Shown here in pieces: positions 14,607 through 23,982 of a DNA stretch of 24,886 nt. Position 1 is the first letter of the stretch; each line of letters begins with the position of its first letter. A program made the position numbers and the translations under genes. Under the pieces are notes generated by a model, which worked only from the letters and a program-made list of their open reading frames with translations, had not been told where the DNA came from and searched no databases. The stretch spans positions 1-24,886 of the forward strand of contig JACRBO010000629.1 in the NCBI GenBank assembly GCA_016219235.1. Reading direction: 5' to 3'. The DNA comes from Chloroflexota bacterium. GTDB lineage: Bacteria; Chloroflexota; Anaerolineae; Fen-1058.

Positions 14607-14618
14607 CACAAATTTGTG
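14607..14618. promoter_or_regulatory. 12-bp perfect palindrome upstream of the sdh promoter
   Basis: CACAAATTTGTG is fully self-complementary and ends 31 bases before the sdh -35 region, a position typical of activator or repressor sites. No regulator gene is adjacent. Otherwise the 302-base gap 14507-14808 holds only the terminator, this palindrome, the sdh promoter and a leader of about 125 bases with the small hairpin AGCCG...CGGCT before the ribosome binding site. Confidence 0.4.
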
Positions 14619-14648
14619 TCCCTGTTAAAACGAAGTTGGTTAGCATTA

Positions 14649-14677
14649 TTTGCACAACGTATCGAATGGAGTATAAT
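14649..14677 (+). promoter_or_regulatory. promoter of the sdh operon
   Basis: TTTGCA (14649-14654), 17-base spacer and perfect TATAAT (14672-14677) predict a start near 14684 and a 125-base leader before SdhCD. Confidence 0.6.
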
Positions 14678-14808
14678 CCCGTCTGGCTATCACCCGCGCT
14701 TGATTTCCCCGGCCTCCTCGCCGATCCAATCGAGCGTGTTTTGCCCAGGCATCCCGGACGCATCAGCCGTAATAACGCGGCTGTCAGAATATTTCAAAGG
14801 GAGGCGGT

Positions 14809-15738
14809 ATGTCTACAGTGGCAAGCCAGCCCCGATCGGCCATCAAACGCGGCTCGATCTATCTGGGCGGCGCCGGCATGTTGACCTGGCTGCTGCATCG
14901 TATCAGCGGCATCGCCGTGGTCTATTTCCTCACGCTGCACATCTTTGAAGCGCTGCAACTCTTTGGCGGCGTGGAGGCTTACAACGAGGCCACCGTCGCA
15001 TACAAGCAGTTGTGGTTCCGGCCGTTCGAGGTGCTGCTCGTTCTGGCCGTGACCTACCACGCGCTGAACGGCCTGCGCGTGTGGATGTTTGACGCTTACC
15101 CGCAGACCACCCGCTACCATCGTACCGTCTTCAAAATCGGCGCGGCGATCTTCGTCGTGATCGCGGCTGCCATCAGCATCGTCATGCTGCGCCCGCTGCT
15201 GGGCAAGAGCCTGGCCGAAATCTTTACGGTCACGAGCACAGGCGCGTTGGTCTATGCGCTGGCGATCGCGCTGCCGGCGACCCTGCCCGTCCTCTACATC
15301 GCGTGGCGCGGCTCGGGTCTGTCTAGCGGCCCGCTGTTGGTCTCGCAATCCAGCAGCCGCCCCGCACCCACGAAGAACGGCTTCGAGCGCTTTATGTGGC
15401 AGTTCATGCGCCTGTCGGGCCTGATCATGGTGGTGCTGGTCTTCTTCCACCTGACGATCATGCACTTCGTCAACGACATCGAGCAGATCACCGGTCAGTT
15501 TGTGGCCGATCGATTTGCCGCGACCCCGCTGTGGATCATCATCGATCTGGCGATCCTGGTGCTGGCCTGGTTTCACGGCTTGAACGGGTTGCGCATCGTG
15601 CTGACGGACTACATCAAACGCAGCAGCGCGCGCCGCATCGTGTTTGGCGTCATCGGGCTGTTTGGGCTGGTGTGGTTTGGCGCGGGCGCGGCGGTCTTGT
15701 TCTACGTGCAGCAGAACGCGGCCGCGATGCTTAAATAA
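14809..15738 (+). CDS. succinate dehydrogenase membrane anchor, fused SdhC-SdhD (cytochrome b subunits)
   Basis: At 309 aa this is more than twice a usual SdhC or SdhD (about 110-130 aa). The first half (about 22-130) has the SdhC signature LLHRISGIAVV with H30 and TLH (H44), then YHALNGLR (H84). The second half (about 192-300) repeats the layout: FMRLSGLIMVV, FFHLTIMH (H214, H219) and FHGLNGLR (H256). Each half has three membrane helices (about 35-52, 72-90, 110-128; 203-222, 240-258, 278-300). An extra hydrophobic segment (about 145-165) lies between them; it would return the chain across the membrane so both halves keep the same orientation. The protein anchors SdhAB and passes electrons to quinone, likely via haem b bound by the conserved histidines. 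AGGGAGG precedes the ATG. It leads the sdhCD-A-B operon. Confidence 0.85.
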   Translation: MSTVASQPRSAIKRGSIYLGGAGMLTWLLHRISGIAVVYFLTLHIFEALQLFGGVEAYNEATVAYKQLWFRPFEVLLVLAVTYHALNGLRVWMFDAYPQTTRYHRTVFKIGAAIFVVIAAAISIVMLRPLLGKSLAEIFTVTSTGALVYALAIALPATLPVLYIAWRGSGLSSGPLLVSQSSSRPAPTKNGFERFMWQFMRLSGLIMVVLVFFHLTIMHFVNDIEQITGQFVADRFAATPLWIIIDLAILVLAWFHGLNGLRIVLTDYIKRSSARRIVFGVIGLFGLVWFGAGAAVLFYVQQNAAAMLK

Positions 15739-15755
15739 CAGGGACAAAGACCATC

Positions 15756-17533
<1,778 letters not shown>

Positions 17534-17534
<1 letters not shown>

Positions 17535-17600
17535 GACACAGATTACACAGATGAACACAGATCAGTTTTTTATCTGTGGCATCTGTTTTCATCTGTGTCC
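17534..17600. repeat. mirror-symmetric ACACAGAT array between sdhA and sdhB
   Basis: Three ACACAGAT units (17536-17543, 17545-17552, 17555-17562) face three ATCTGT(GT) units (17572-17579, 17581-17586, 17591-17598), with spacing of 9 and 10 bases on each side. GGACACAGAT at one end pairs with ATCTGTGTCC at the other. The apical loop is T-rich (CAGTTTTTT). It starts on the last base of the sdhA stop codon and ends about five bases before the sdhB ribosome binding site. In mRNA it can fold to a long imperfect stem. Repeats with ACACAGAT units occur in many environmental genomes. Confidence 0.85.
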
Positions 17601-17614
17601 CATAAGAGGCGATG

Positions 17615-18319
17615 ATGAAAGTCCACGTGAAAATTCAACGCTTCAATCCTGATGTCGATAAAGCACCCTACTGGAGCGAGCACGACGTCGAGGCCGAACC
17701 CACCGATCGGGTATTGGATGTCATCAATCAGGTGAAGTGGTTTCAGGACGGTTCGCTGGCCTATCGCCGCTCGTGCGCGCACGGCATCTGCGGCTCGGAT
17801 GCTTTACGCATCAATGGGCGCAATCGATTGGCCTGCAAGGTGCTGGTGAAAGAGGCTGGATCGAAGATCACCGTGCAGCCCTTGATGGGCCTGCCCATCG
17901 TCAAAGACCTGGTCGTCGATATGGACGGCTTCTTCGCCAAGTATCGATCCATCAAGCCCTACCTGATTAATGACGAGCCGGAGCCGGAGCGCGAGCGGTT
18001 GCAGAGCGCGAAAGATCGCGAGCGCTTTGACGACACCACCAAGTGCATTCTATGCGCGGCCTGCACCACGTCGTGCCCGTCGTTCTGGGCGGCCGGCGGC
18101 GAATACATCGGCCCGGCTTCCATCGTGCAGGCGCACCGCTTCACGTTCGATTCGCGCGATCGGGGCGGGCAGGGACGCCTAGACATCTTGAGCGATGAGA
18201 TGGGCGTATGGCGCTGCCGCACATCGTTTAACTGCGTCGAGGCCTGTCCGCGCGGCATCGACATTGTGAAGGCGATTGCGGAAGTGAAGAAAGCGATCGT
18301 GAGCGGCAAGATCGAATAG
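17615..18319 (+). CDS. sdhB: succinate dehydrogenase iron-sulfur subunit
   Basis: The 234-aa protein bridges SdhA and the membrane anchor and carries three clusters. The [2Fe-2S] site is SCAHGICGSD...LAC (C54, C59, D62, C74); an aspartate in the third place is also present in E. coli SdhB. The [4Fe-4S] site is CILCAACTTSCP (C144, C147, C150, with C154). The [3Fe-4S] site uses C201 (VWRCRTS), C207 and C211 (FNCVEACPRG). Length is normal. ATG 17615 is chosen because AGAGG (17605-17609) then has five-base spacing; the adjacent ATG 17612 would leave only two bases. It ends the sdh operon at a strong terminator. The unusual repeat 17534-17600 separates it from sdhA and may affect the ratio of the two subunits. 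Confidence 0.94.
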   Translation: MKVHVKIQRFNPDVDKAPYWSEHDVEAEPTDRVLDVINQVKWFQDGSLAYRRSCAHGICGSDALRINGRNRLACKVLVKEAGSKITVQPLMGLPIVKDLVVDMDGFFAKYRSIKPYLINDEPEPERERLQSAKDRERFDDTTKCILCAACTTSCPSFWAAGGEYIGPASIVQAHRFTFDSRDRGGQGRLDILSDEMGVWRCRTSFNCVEACPRGIDIVKAIAEVKKAIVSGKIE

Positions 18320-18344
18320 AAGCCAGACGAACATCCTGAACAGA

Positions 18345-18378
18345 CAGCCCGCTGATCGTTTGATCAGCGGGCTGTTTT
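18345..18378 (+). terminator. strong terminator of the sdh operon
   Basis: A perfect 13-bp stem CAGCCCGCTGATC (18345-18357), loop GTTT, GATCAGCGGGCTG (18362-18374), then TTTT. It lies between convergent sdhB and the TPR gene, so it probably limits read-through from both sides. Confidence 0.85.
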
Positions 18379-18388
18379 AGTGCAGTCG

Positions 18389-20341
18389 CTATTTTCGTCC
18401 GCGCCGTTTCGGTGCGGGCCGGGTACCGCGAGGCGGGGATTGGATCGCCTGCGACTTCAACCACTCCACCGCGCCGGGCACGCGCCGCCAGTGATTGAGA
18501 TGGGCTGAAGCAAAATCCACCGCCTCGTTTTCATCGCCCACTCCGATGTAATCCGGCAAACGATTGGGGACGCGTTTTTGCCCGGTCAGATAAGCTGGCA
18601 CGAACGGATTCTGACCCAGGGCTTCCTTCAGTGCTTTGGTGGCTCTGGTTGACGCGCCGCCCGCCTGAAACTCCAGCAGCGCGCGCGTGTAGGTCCACGT
18701 CGACGAATAATCGTTCTTGTATTTCTTGAGCAGGTGCTGTGCATCTTCAACGCGCTCGGCTTCGAGCAACACATTGAGCAGCGAATAGCGCACGCCTTGA
18801 TTGTCGTTCGGGTTCAACCGCAGCAGCTCAAAATAAATATCGGTGGCTTCAGCGCGGCGGCTCATGTTCCAGAGCAGACTGGCCGTGCCCTCCAGCGCGC
18901 GCATGAACGGTCGGGTCTCCAGTAAACCCCAGAAGTGGCCGACGTTTTCCGTGAAGTAATCCTCGCCCAGTGCGCGTTTGCCCGCCTCGATGCCCTTTTG
19001 AAAGTAATCCAGCGCGCGCTGAACCGTATCGGCCTCTTCTTCCGCCAACAGCACCCAGGCGTCGGCGCAGTCGGGCGAGGTCGCCAGAGCGGTATGCGCC
19101 AGGTTGAGGCGCTTGCCGGGATTCGTTTCATCCCAGGCCTGATACATGATCTGCTGCGCCTGATCGAGCGCGCGATTGCCCGTGCCGCCAATTTCAGCGC
19201 CGAGCTCTTTGCCGACAGCCTGCCACATCGCGCCTTCCATCGCGCGCCGATCGAAGAGGAGCGGTTTGTCTTCGGCGTCATCTTCGTCGAGCGGCTGCCA
19301 GTCCAGACCAGGCGCGGGCCGTGCTTCGGGTGGCAGGACGCCGCCCGGATACTTCACTTGAACTTTGAGCGGTCCTTCATGCGTGACGACTTCGATTGAG
19401 GTCTCGACCGGCCGGTAGTCGCCGTGCCCATCGGATTTGAGATGGTCGCGCACGAAGATCGGAATCGCCCGCAGGGCGGCTTCATACCAACGTAAGTCTT
19501 TCAGGTTGGGACGAAGCGCGCCTGTGTGAAAGTCAAAGATCACCGGCATCGGATAAGCCTGATCGTTCGCCACTTCCCAGCCATACTGCTCCAGGGCGTC
19601 CAGATCGTCAAAGGGGATTTGCGTGATCGCGTTGAATAGCAGTGAATGCGCACCACCGGCCAGCGCTTCGGCTGGATCATCGCCGGCGGCAAAGAACTTT
19701 TCGACAGCTTGCCACGTGCGATAAGTCGCCAGGCCATATTCCACGCCGCCGTTGCCCATCACGCAGGCAAAACGATAGTCGCGCTCGGCCGGGTGCTTGA
19801 CGGCCAGCAGCTGCGAGTTGTACAGCTTGACCCACGGTTCGGCCCGATAGAATTCGGCGGCGGCGTTGAAGAAGCGCCCGATCGACTCCGGCGTCGTGCC
19901 TTTGATGGAGAGCAGCCCCGGAATGTCATCCGCCGCGTTCATCGACGATTCCAACTCGCCGATAAGATCGCGCACCTCGTCGGGCAGCGGGCGTTCGATC
20001 AACTGCACAGCAATTTCGTCAAACGCGGGTGCGAGCGCGTCCACCCATACCCGATCGGTCAGGGCCACCACTTGCGGACGTTGCGCAGCGCCGGCGATAC
20101 GCGGCGGCTTCGCCATCGCTTTGAACAGCGCCGCGCGTAGATCATCGGCCGTGGGCGTGTGTTGTAGGAGATCGTTCCCGAGGAGCAGGCCGGTCGTGGC
20201 ACTGAGGGTCAGGAGCACATAAGGCCGATACGGCGGCTCAGCGGGCGGCGCGACCCACGCCCGCAAGCGATGCGCGACCAGCAGCCACTGCTCGTCGGAC
20301 TGGGGCAGTTTGTTGAGCGTGCGAGTTGAAGGAGTGCGCAT
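18389..20341 (-). CDS. ST7-like tetratricopeptide-repeat protein with uncharacterised N-terminal domain
   Basis: The 650-aa soluble protein has no signal peptide. The C-terminal half (about 385-600) is a TPR superhelix with sequence like ST7-family proteins: LNLAHTALATSPDCADAWVL, LLAEEEA, GHFWGLLETRPFMRALEG, IYFELLRLNPNDNQGVRYSL. The N-terminal 350 residues are globular with no catalytic motif I can name; an early stretch (PQVVALTDRVWVDALAP) recalls a DUF6930-type region, but weakly. A basic, proline-rich tail (PPRGTRPAPKRRGRK) ends it. Such proteins are often scaffolds; no partner is indicated. ATG 20341 has AAAGGAA just upstream. It lies 47 bases behind purB on the same strand and may be the third gene of that operon, although a weak terminator lies between. 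Confidence 0.7.
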   Translation of the reverse strand: MRTPSTRTLNKLPQSDEQWLLVAHRLRAWVAPPAEPPYRPYVLLTLSATTGLLLGNDLLQHTPTADDLRAALFKAMAKPPRIAGAAQRPQVVALTDRVWVDALAPAFDEIAVQLIERPLPDEVRDLIGELESSMNAADDIPGLLSIKGTTPESIGRFFNAAAEFYRAEPWVKLYNSQLLAVKHPAERDYRFACVMGNGGVEYGLATYRTWQAVEKFFAAGDDPAEALAGGAHSLLFNAITQIPFDDLDALEQYGWEVANDQAYPMPVIFDFHTGALRPNLKDLRWYEAALRAIPIFVRDHLKSDGHGDYRPVETSIEVVTHEGPLKVQVKYPGGVLPPEARPAPGLDWQPLDEDDAEDKPLLFDRRAMEGAMWQAVGKELGAEIGGTGNRALDQAQQIMYQAWDETNPGKRLNLAHTALATSPDCADAWVLLAEEEADTVQRALDYFQKGIEAGKRALGEDYFTENVGHFWGLLETRPFMRALEGTASLLWNMSRRAEATDIYFELLRLNPNDNQGVRYSLLNVLLEAERVEDAQHLLKKYKNDYSSTWTYTRALLEFQAGGASTRATKALKEALGQNPFVPAYLTGQKRVPNRLPDYIGVGDENEAVDFASAHLNHWRRVPGAVEWLKSQAIQSPPRGTRPAPKRRGRK

Positions 20342-20352
20342 GAAGTTCCTTT

Positions 20353-20387
20353 CAAAAAATGATAGTCCCGCGCTTCTCTAGCGCGAG
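20353..20387 (-). terminator. weak terminator or hairpin between purB and the TPR gene
   Basis: On the minus strand CTCGCGCT (20387-20380), loop of five, AGCGCGGG (20374-20367) forms an 8-bp stem with one G-U pair. TTTTTT follows at 20358-20353, eight bases further on, so termination would be partial. The T-run also borders the ribosome binding site of the TPR gene. Confidence 0.4.
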
Positions 20388-20388
20388 G

Positions 20389-21777
20389 TTACGAAAGCGC
20401 GTGTTGAATCTTCTGGACCGTCTGCCGCGCGCGTTGCGGGGCGTCGCCCACATAACCGCGTGCGTCGAGCAACGATCGAACCGTGGCGGCGTCCAGCCAC
20501 CGCCCGATGGTTTGATCCGAGCACAACGCATCGATCAACGGATTGGCCAGGCTCGCATTCACCGCCGCCCAAGCGGCCAGCGCGTGTTCGCGGATCACTT
20601 CGTGCATCACCTGTCGATCGGCGCCGGCCTTGACCGACGCCATCAGCAGCCGCTCCGTCGCCGCAAAGGGCGCGTAAATGGCGAAGTTCCGGTCCACGCC
20701 CGATCGATCGATCTTCAACCCCTCGATCAGTTTCTTCGCCGTCAGCAACAGTTCGTCCGCGCACAAAAACGCCTCGGGCAAGATCAACCGTCGATTGGCG
20801 GAATCGTCCAGCGTTCTCTCAAGCAATGAGAAAGCCGCATCATCCCACGCCACGCGCGGCAATTGAGCAAGGTAACGCGCCAGCGAATCGATCTTCTCCG
20901 CGTTGATGGGATTGCGCTTGAAGGGCATGGCCGACGAGCCGACCTGCTTCGCGCCGAAGGGTTCGCTCCATTCGCCGATGGGCGGCGATTGCAGCACGCG
21001 CAGATCGAAGGCGAACTTGTTCAGCGTTTGCGCCAGGCCAGCCAGCGCATTGACTACCAGCCAATCCTGTTTGCGGGGATACGTTTGGGTAGCCGCATCA
21101 AAGGCCGGCAGATTCAGCGCCACCATGACGCGCGTTTCCAATTCGTCACGCCGCTCGGCGCTGCCCAATAATTCGATGTACGACGCCGATGTGCCGACCG
21201 CGCCCTTAAAGCCTTTGCCCTTCAGGCCGCGTCGCACGTGACTGAGTTCGTCCAGATCGAGCAGCAGGTCTTGCGTGTACTGCGCCAGCCGGTAGCCAAT
21301 CGTCGTCGGCTCGGCGGGCTGCAAGTGCGTAAAGGCCATCGTCGGCACATCGGCATATTCTTCGATCTTCGCGGCAAACAACGTCAGCACGGCCTTCACC
21401 GCCGCCAAAATCAGATCGAGCGATTCACGCACGCGCAGGGCGTCGGCGTTGTCTTCGATGTCCATCGAGGTTGCGCCCAGGTGGATGATGCCGCCGCCGA
21501 TGGGGCATTGCTCCGCAAAGGCTTTCACTTCCGCCATCAGATCATGCTTGATTTCGGCCTCGATCTGCAAGGCGCGCTCGATGTCGATCTGATCGGCGTG
21601 CGCGCTTAGATCGGCCGCTTGCTCCGGCGTCACCAATCCGAACTGCGACTGCGCGTCGGCCAGGGCGACCCAAATCTTTCGCCACAACTGGCGCTTATGA
21701 ACCTCGCTCCAGAGGGTGCGCATGGCCGGTGAAGCATAACGCCAGCTGAACGGTGATTGGAATGAGAAGTAGTCCAT
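20389..21777 (-). CDS. purB: adenylosuccinate lyase
   Basis: The 462-aa fumarase/aspartase-superfamily enzyme releases fumarate from SAICAR and from adenylosuccinate in purine synthesis. The three conserved regions are HLGATSMDIEDN (99-110), FTHLQPAEPTTIG with H151, and the signature GSSAMPFKRNP (280-290), whose serine lies on the mobile catalytic loop. The true start is ATG 21777 (MDYFSFQSPF); ten more in-frame residues upstream (MTSYQLPHHI) are encoded partly by the repeat array and are not protein. No Shine-Dalgarno sequence is seen before it, because the upstream gap is filled by array 3. It is downstream of purA, which makes the purB substrate adenylosuccinate, so the two genes complete IMP to AMP. 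Confidence 0.92.
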   Translation of the reverse strand: MDYFSFQSPFSWRYASPAMRTLWSEVHKRQLWRKIWVALADAQSQFGLVTPEQAADLSAHADQIDIERALQIEAEIKHDLMAEVKAFAEQCPIGGGIIHLGATSMDIEDNADALRVRESLDLILAAVKAVLTLFAAKIEEYADVPTMAFTHLQPAEPTTIGYRLAQYTQDLLLDLDELSHVRRGLKGKGFKGAVGTSASYIELLGSAERRDELETRVMVALNLPAFDAATQTYPRKQDWLVVNALAGLAQTLNKFAFDLRVLQSPPIGEWSEPFGAKQVGSSAMPFKRNPINAEKIDSLARYLAQLPRVAWDDAAFSLLERTLDDSANRRLILPEAFLCADELLLTAKKLIEGLKIDRSGVDRNFAIYAPFAATERLLMASVKAGADRQVMHEVIREHALAAWAAVNASLANPLIDALCSDQTIGRWLDAATVRSLLDARGYVGDAPQRARQTVQKIQHALS

Positions 21778-21778
21778 G

Positions 21779-21966
21779 ATGTGGTGGGGCAACTGGTAAC
21801 TGGTCAACTGGTCAATCGGGAACTGGTCGATTGGTAACTGGTCGATTGGTAACTGGTCAACTGGTTAATCGGTAACTGGTCGATGGGTCATTTCGTTGAT
21901 TGATCACCGGTTGACCGATCACCGGTTGACCGATCACCAGTTGACCGATTACCGGTTGACCAATTA
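21779..21966. repeat. palindromic array 3 of 7-8-mers, with 15-bp periodic right half, between purA and purB
   Basis: It fills the whole gap from the purA stop (21969-21967) to the purB start (21777). The left half is GGT-type with a 15-bp pattern (GGTAACTGGTCGATT repeated). The right half contains four near-identical 15-mers in a row: GATCACCGGTTGACC at 21902 and 21917, GATCACCAGTTGACC at 21932 and GATTACCGGTTGACC at 21947. The centre (about 21885-21900) is unlike the units. Units and GGT-then-ACC order are the same as in arrays 1 and 2. Confidence 0.88.
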
Positions 21967-23253
21967 TCACACTTCAAAAATCTGCGATCGATCCGGCCCT
22001 ACCGACACGTGTGAGACCTTGACGCCGGTGAACGTCTCGATCTGAAGGATGTAGACGCGCGCGGCCAGCGGCAAATCTTCCAGGCGGCGAGCGTGCGTAA
22101 TGTCTTGGTCCCAGCCGGGCAATTCACTGTAGACGGGCTGGCATTGACAGAGCGTCGCCTGATCGTTGGGGAAGTTGACGATGGGTGAATCGCAGCACGA
22201 GTAGGCAATGCACACCGGAATTGGGCTGATGCCGGTGAGGATGTCCAGCTTGGTGAGCACGATCTCCGTCAGACCGTTGATGCGCGCGGCATACTTCAAC
22301 GCGACCAGATCGAGCCAGCCCGTGCGGCGCGGTCGACCGGTGGTCGAACCGTACTCATCCCACGGATTCACGCCGGTGCCGCGCAAACGACCAGCCTCTT
22401 CGCCCTGCAGTTCGGTCGGGAACGGGCCGGCCCCCACGCGCGAGCAAAACGCCTTCGCCACGCCGATCACGCGGCGCACATGGCGCGGACCCACGCCCAG
22501 TCCCGTCAACACCCCGCCCGTGATCGTGGACGAACTGGTGACATACGGGTACGTGCCGTGATCGATGTCGAGCAGCGTGCCCTGCGCGCCTTCGGCCAAC
22601 ACTAGCTCGCCATGTTCCAGCGCCGCGTGGACCAGGCCCGTGGTGTCAGCCAGATGCGGTGCGAAGCGCGCGGCCAGCCGCGCGTATTCGGCCACGACGG
22701 CGTCCGCATCCAATGGCGGTTGTTGATAGTTGCTCAACAAAATATTGGAAAGGGTGACATGTTCGCGCACCGCGGCTTCAAACGCCGGTGGATCGGCCAT
22801 CAACGCGGCGCGCACGCCAACGCGCGCGATCTTATCCGTGTAGGCCGGGCCGATGCCGCGCTTCGTCGTGCCGATCGCCAGATCGCCCTTGTGGACTTCG
22901 CCGGCGCCGTCGAGTGCGATGTGGCCGGGCAGCAGCAGATTGGCCGCGGTGTCGATCTTCAAGCGATCGGGCGTGAGATCGGCCCCAAAGGCGTTGAGTT
23001 CATCCACTTCTTTCGCCAGCGAGCGAAGGTTGATCACCATGCCCGCGCCCAGGACGTTGATGGCCTGACTGTGAAAGGCCCCGGCGGGGATAAGGTGTGT
23101 GCGGACGAGCGTGCTGCCGATGGTGATGGTGTGACCGGCGTTGTCGCCGCCGTTAAAGCGCGCGACGATGGCGGACTGGGCGGCGAGCTTATCGGCGATG
23201 TGGCCTTTGCCTTCATCGCCCCACTGCGCGCCGATGAGTGCGGTAACGGACAT
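21967..23253 (-). CDS. purA: adenylosuccinate synthetase
   Basis: The 428-aa GTP-dependent ligase makes adenylosuccinate from IMP and aspartate. It begins MSVTALIGAQWGDEGKGHIAD: the P-loop-like GDEGKG supplies D13 and K16, although the usual GKGK is GKGH here. NAGHT (39-43) gives the catalytic histidine H42 in FNGGDNAGHT. KRGIGPAYTDK, SSSTITGGVLTGLG, RVGAGPFPTEL, TGRPRRTGWLD and LTKLDILTG follow in the family order. ATG 23253 is chosen over upstream starts because AGGAGG lies six to seven bases before it. The promoter is the extended -10 TGTTATAAT at 23290-23282. Downstream, array 3 and purB follow on the same strand. Confidence 0.94.
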   Translation of the reverse strand: MSVTALIGAQWGDEGKGHIADKLAAQSAIVARFNGGDNAGHTITIGSTLVRTHLIPAGAFHSQAINVLGAGMVINLRSLAKEVDELNAFGADLTPDRLKIDTAANLLLPGHIALDGAGEVHKGDLAIGTTKRGIGPAYTDKIARVGVRAALMADPPAFEAAVREHVTLSNILLSNYQQPPLDADAVVAEYARLAARFAPHLADTTGLVHAALEHGELVLAEGAQGTLLDIDHGTYPYVTSSSTITGGVLTGLGVGPRHVRRVIGVAKAFCSRVGAGPFPTELQGEEAGRLRGTGVNPWDEYGSTTGRPRRTGWLDLVALKYAARINGLTEIVLTKLDILTGISPIPVCIAYSCCDSPIVNFPNDQATLCQCQPVYSELPGWDQDITHARRLEDLPLAARVYILQIETFTGVKVSHVSVGPDRSQIFEV

Positions 23254-23281
23254 GTGAGCCTCCTGGGCGGAGAATGGCCGG

Positions 23282-23290
23282 ATTATAACA
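23282..23290 (-). promoter_or_regulatory. extended -10 promoter of purA
   Basis: On the minus strand TGTTATAAT (23290-23282), a perfect extended -10; the -35 region 17 bases upstream (CGCATC) is poor. RNA would start near 23275, about 20 bases before the purA ribosome binding site ends. It is interlocked with the promoter of the divergent gene at 23337. Confidence 0.55.
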
Positions 23291-23298
23291 TGGGGTTG

Positions 23299-23307
23299 TG
23301 GTATGAT
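23299..23307 (+). promoter_or_regulatory. extended -10 promoter of the 180-aa gene
   Basis: TGGTATGAT (23299-23307) is a near-perfect extended -10. Its -35 region overlaps the purA -10, and the purA -35 region overlaps this -10, so the two divergent promoters cannot be occupied at the same time. Confidence 0.45.
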
Positions 23308-23336
23308 GCGCTGCACTTACTCGCCGGAGCGCCGCG

Positions 23337-23879
23337 TTGAACACTACCGACTTCTTCGATGAACTCGCCGCGTATTTGATGGCACACAACATTCCTTATC
23401 AGCGGCGCGATTCACGACACGCTCCCGCCGATAAGGCTGACCTCACGATCGCGTGGCGCGCGCCGCTGCTGTTTGGGCTGGGCAGCGTCACGCACGATTA
23501 CGCCTTCTACGATCTCGATCGCCTGACGACGCCCGTCACCGATCGGGCCGATCGACTCGATCGGGCCGCGTATCTGCGCGATCTCCATGCGCGGCATCGC
23601 CAGACGATCAATGCGCGCTTCAAGACCCCGCGCGCGTTCCGACTGCACATCCCCGATGTGGTGACGATCGCGGTGGCTGCCGAGTTCGATCGGGCGTGCC
23701 ACGATCTGGCGCTCACGCCCGTGTATTCGATGTTGGGCGGCGAGGCGCATCTGCTGATTTTGCTCGCGCTCCGATCGGCCACGGTCATCACCCGCAGCCC
23801 GTCGCCTCGCTACGAACTACATCCGGCGCGGGCGCGTGATTTCGTGCAGCAGATCGTGCGCGAGTTATTGTCAGCCTGA
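23337..23879 (+). CDS. unrecognised 180-aa soluble protein
   Basis: Read from TTG 23337 (MNTTDFFDELAAYLMAHNIP), with GGAG at 23326-23329 and seven-base spacing; no later ATG fits as well. I do not recognise a family. Residues 1-40 look like an alpha-helical start (DFFDELAAYLMAHNIPYQRRD). The middle is rich in D and R and holds FKTPRAFRLHIPDVVTIAVAAEF, a beta-strand-rich part. The end (LGGEAHLLILLALRSATVIT) is hydrophobic but short for a membrane helix. It is convergent with the dioxygenase gene. The segment 23520-23590 is packed with CGATCG hexamers, reflected in its D-R-A-D-R-L-D-R protein sequence. Moderately sure it is a gene: codon bias and a ribosome binding site support it. Confidence 0.65.
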   Translation: MNTTDFFDELAAYLMAHNIPYQRRDSRHAPADKADLTIAWRAPLLFGLGSVTHDYAFYDLDRLTTPVTDRADRLDRAAYLRDLHARHRQTINARFKTPRAFRLHIPDVVTIAVAAEFDRACHDLALTPVYSMLGGEAHLLILLALRSATVITRSPSPRYELHPARARDFVQQIVRELLSA

Positions 23880-23882
23880 GCG

Positions 23883-23950
23883 GCGCGGCAGGCGCATCCA
23901 GAGCGAAACGCAGTGAAGTCGAAGGACGCGCCCGCCGCGCAGTCGAAGGA
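23883..23950. repeat. inverted and direct repeat between convergent genes
   Basis: GCGCGGCAGGCGC (23883-23895) pairs, with one mismatch, with GCGCCCGCCGCGC (23928-23940) around a 32-base loop. AGTCGAAGGA occurs at 23917-23926 and again at 23941-23950, 24 bases apart. It sits between the stops of the 180-aa gene and the dioxygenase gene and may act as a bidirectional terminator or be a dispersed repeat. Confidence 0.5.
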
Positions 23951-23982
23951 TATGATCAGGCTGTAGAGTTCTCCAACCATAC

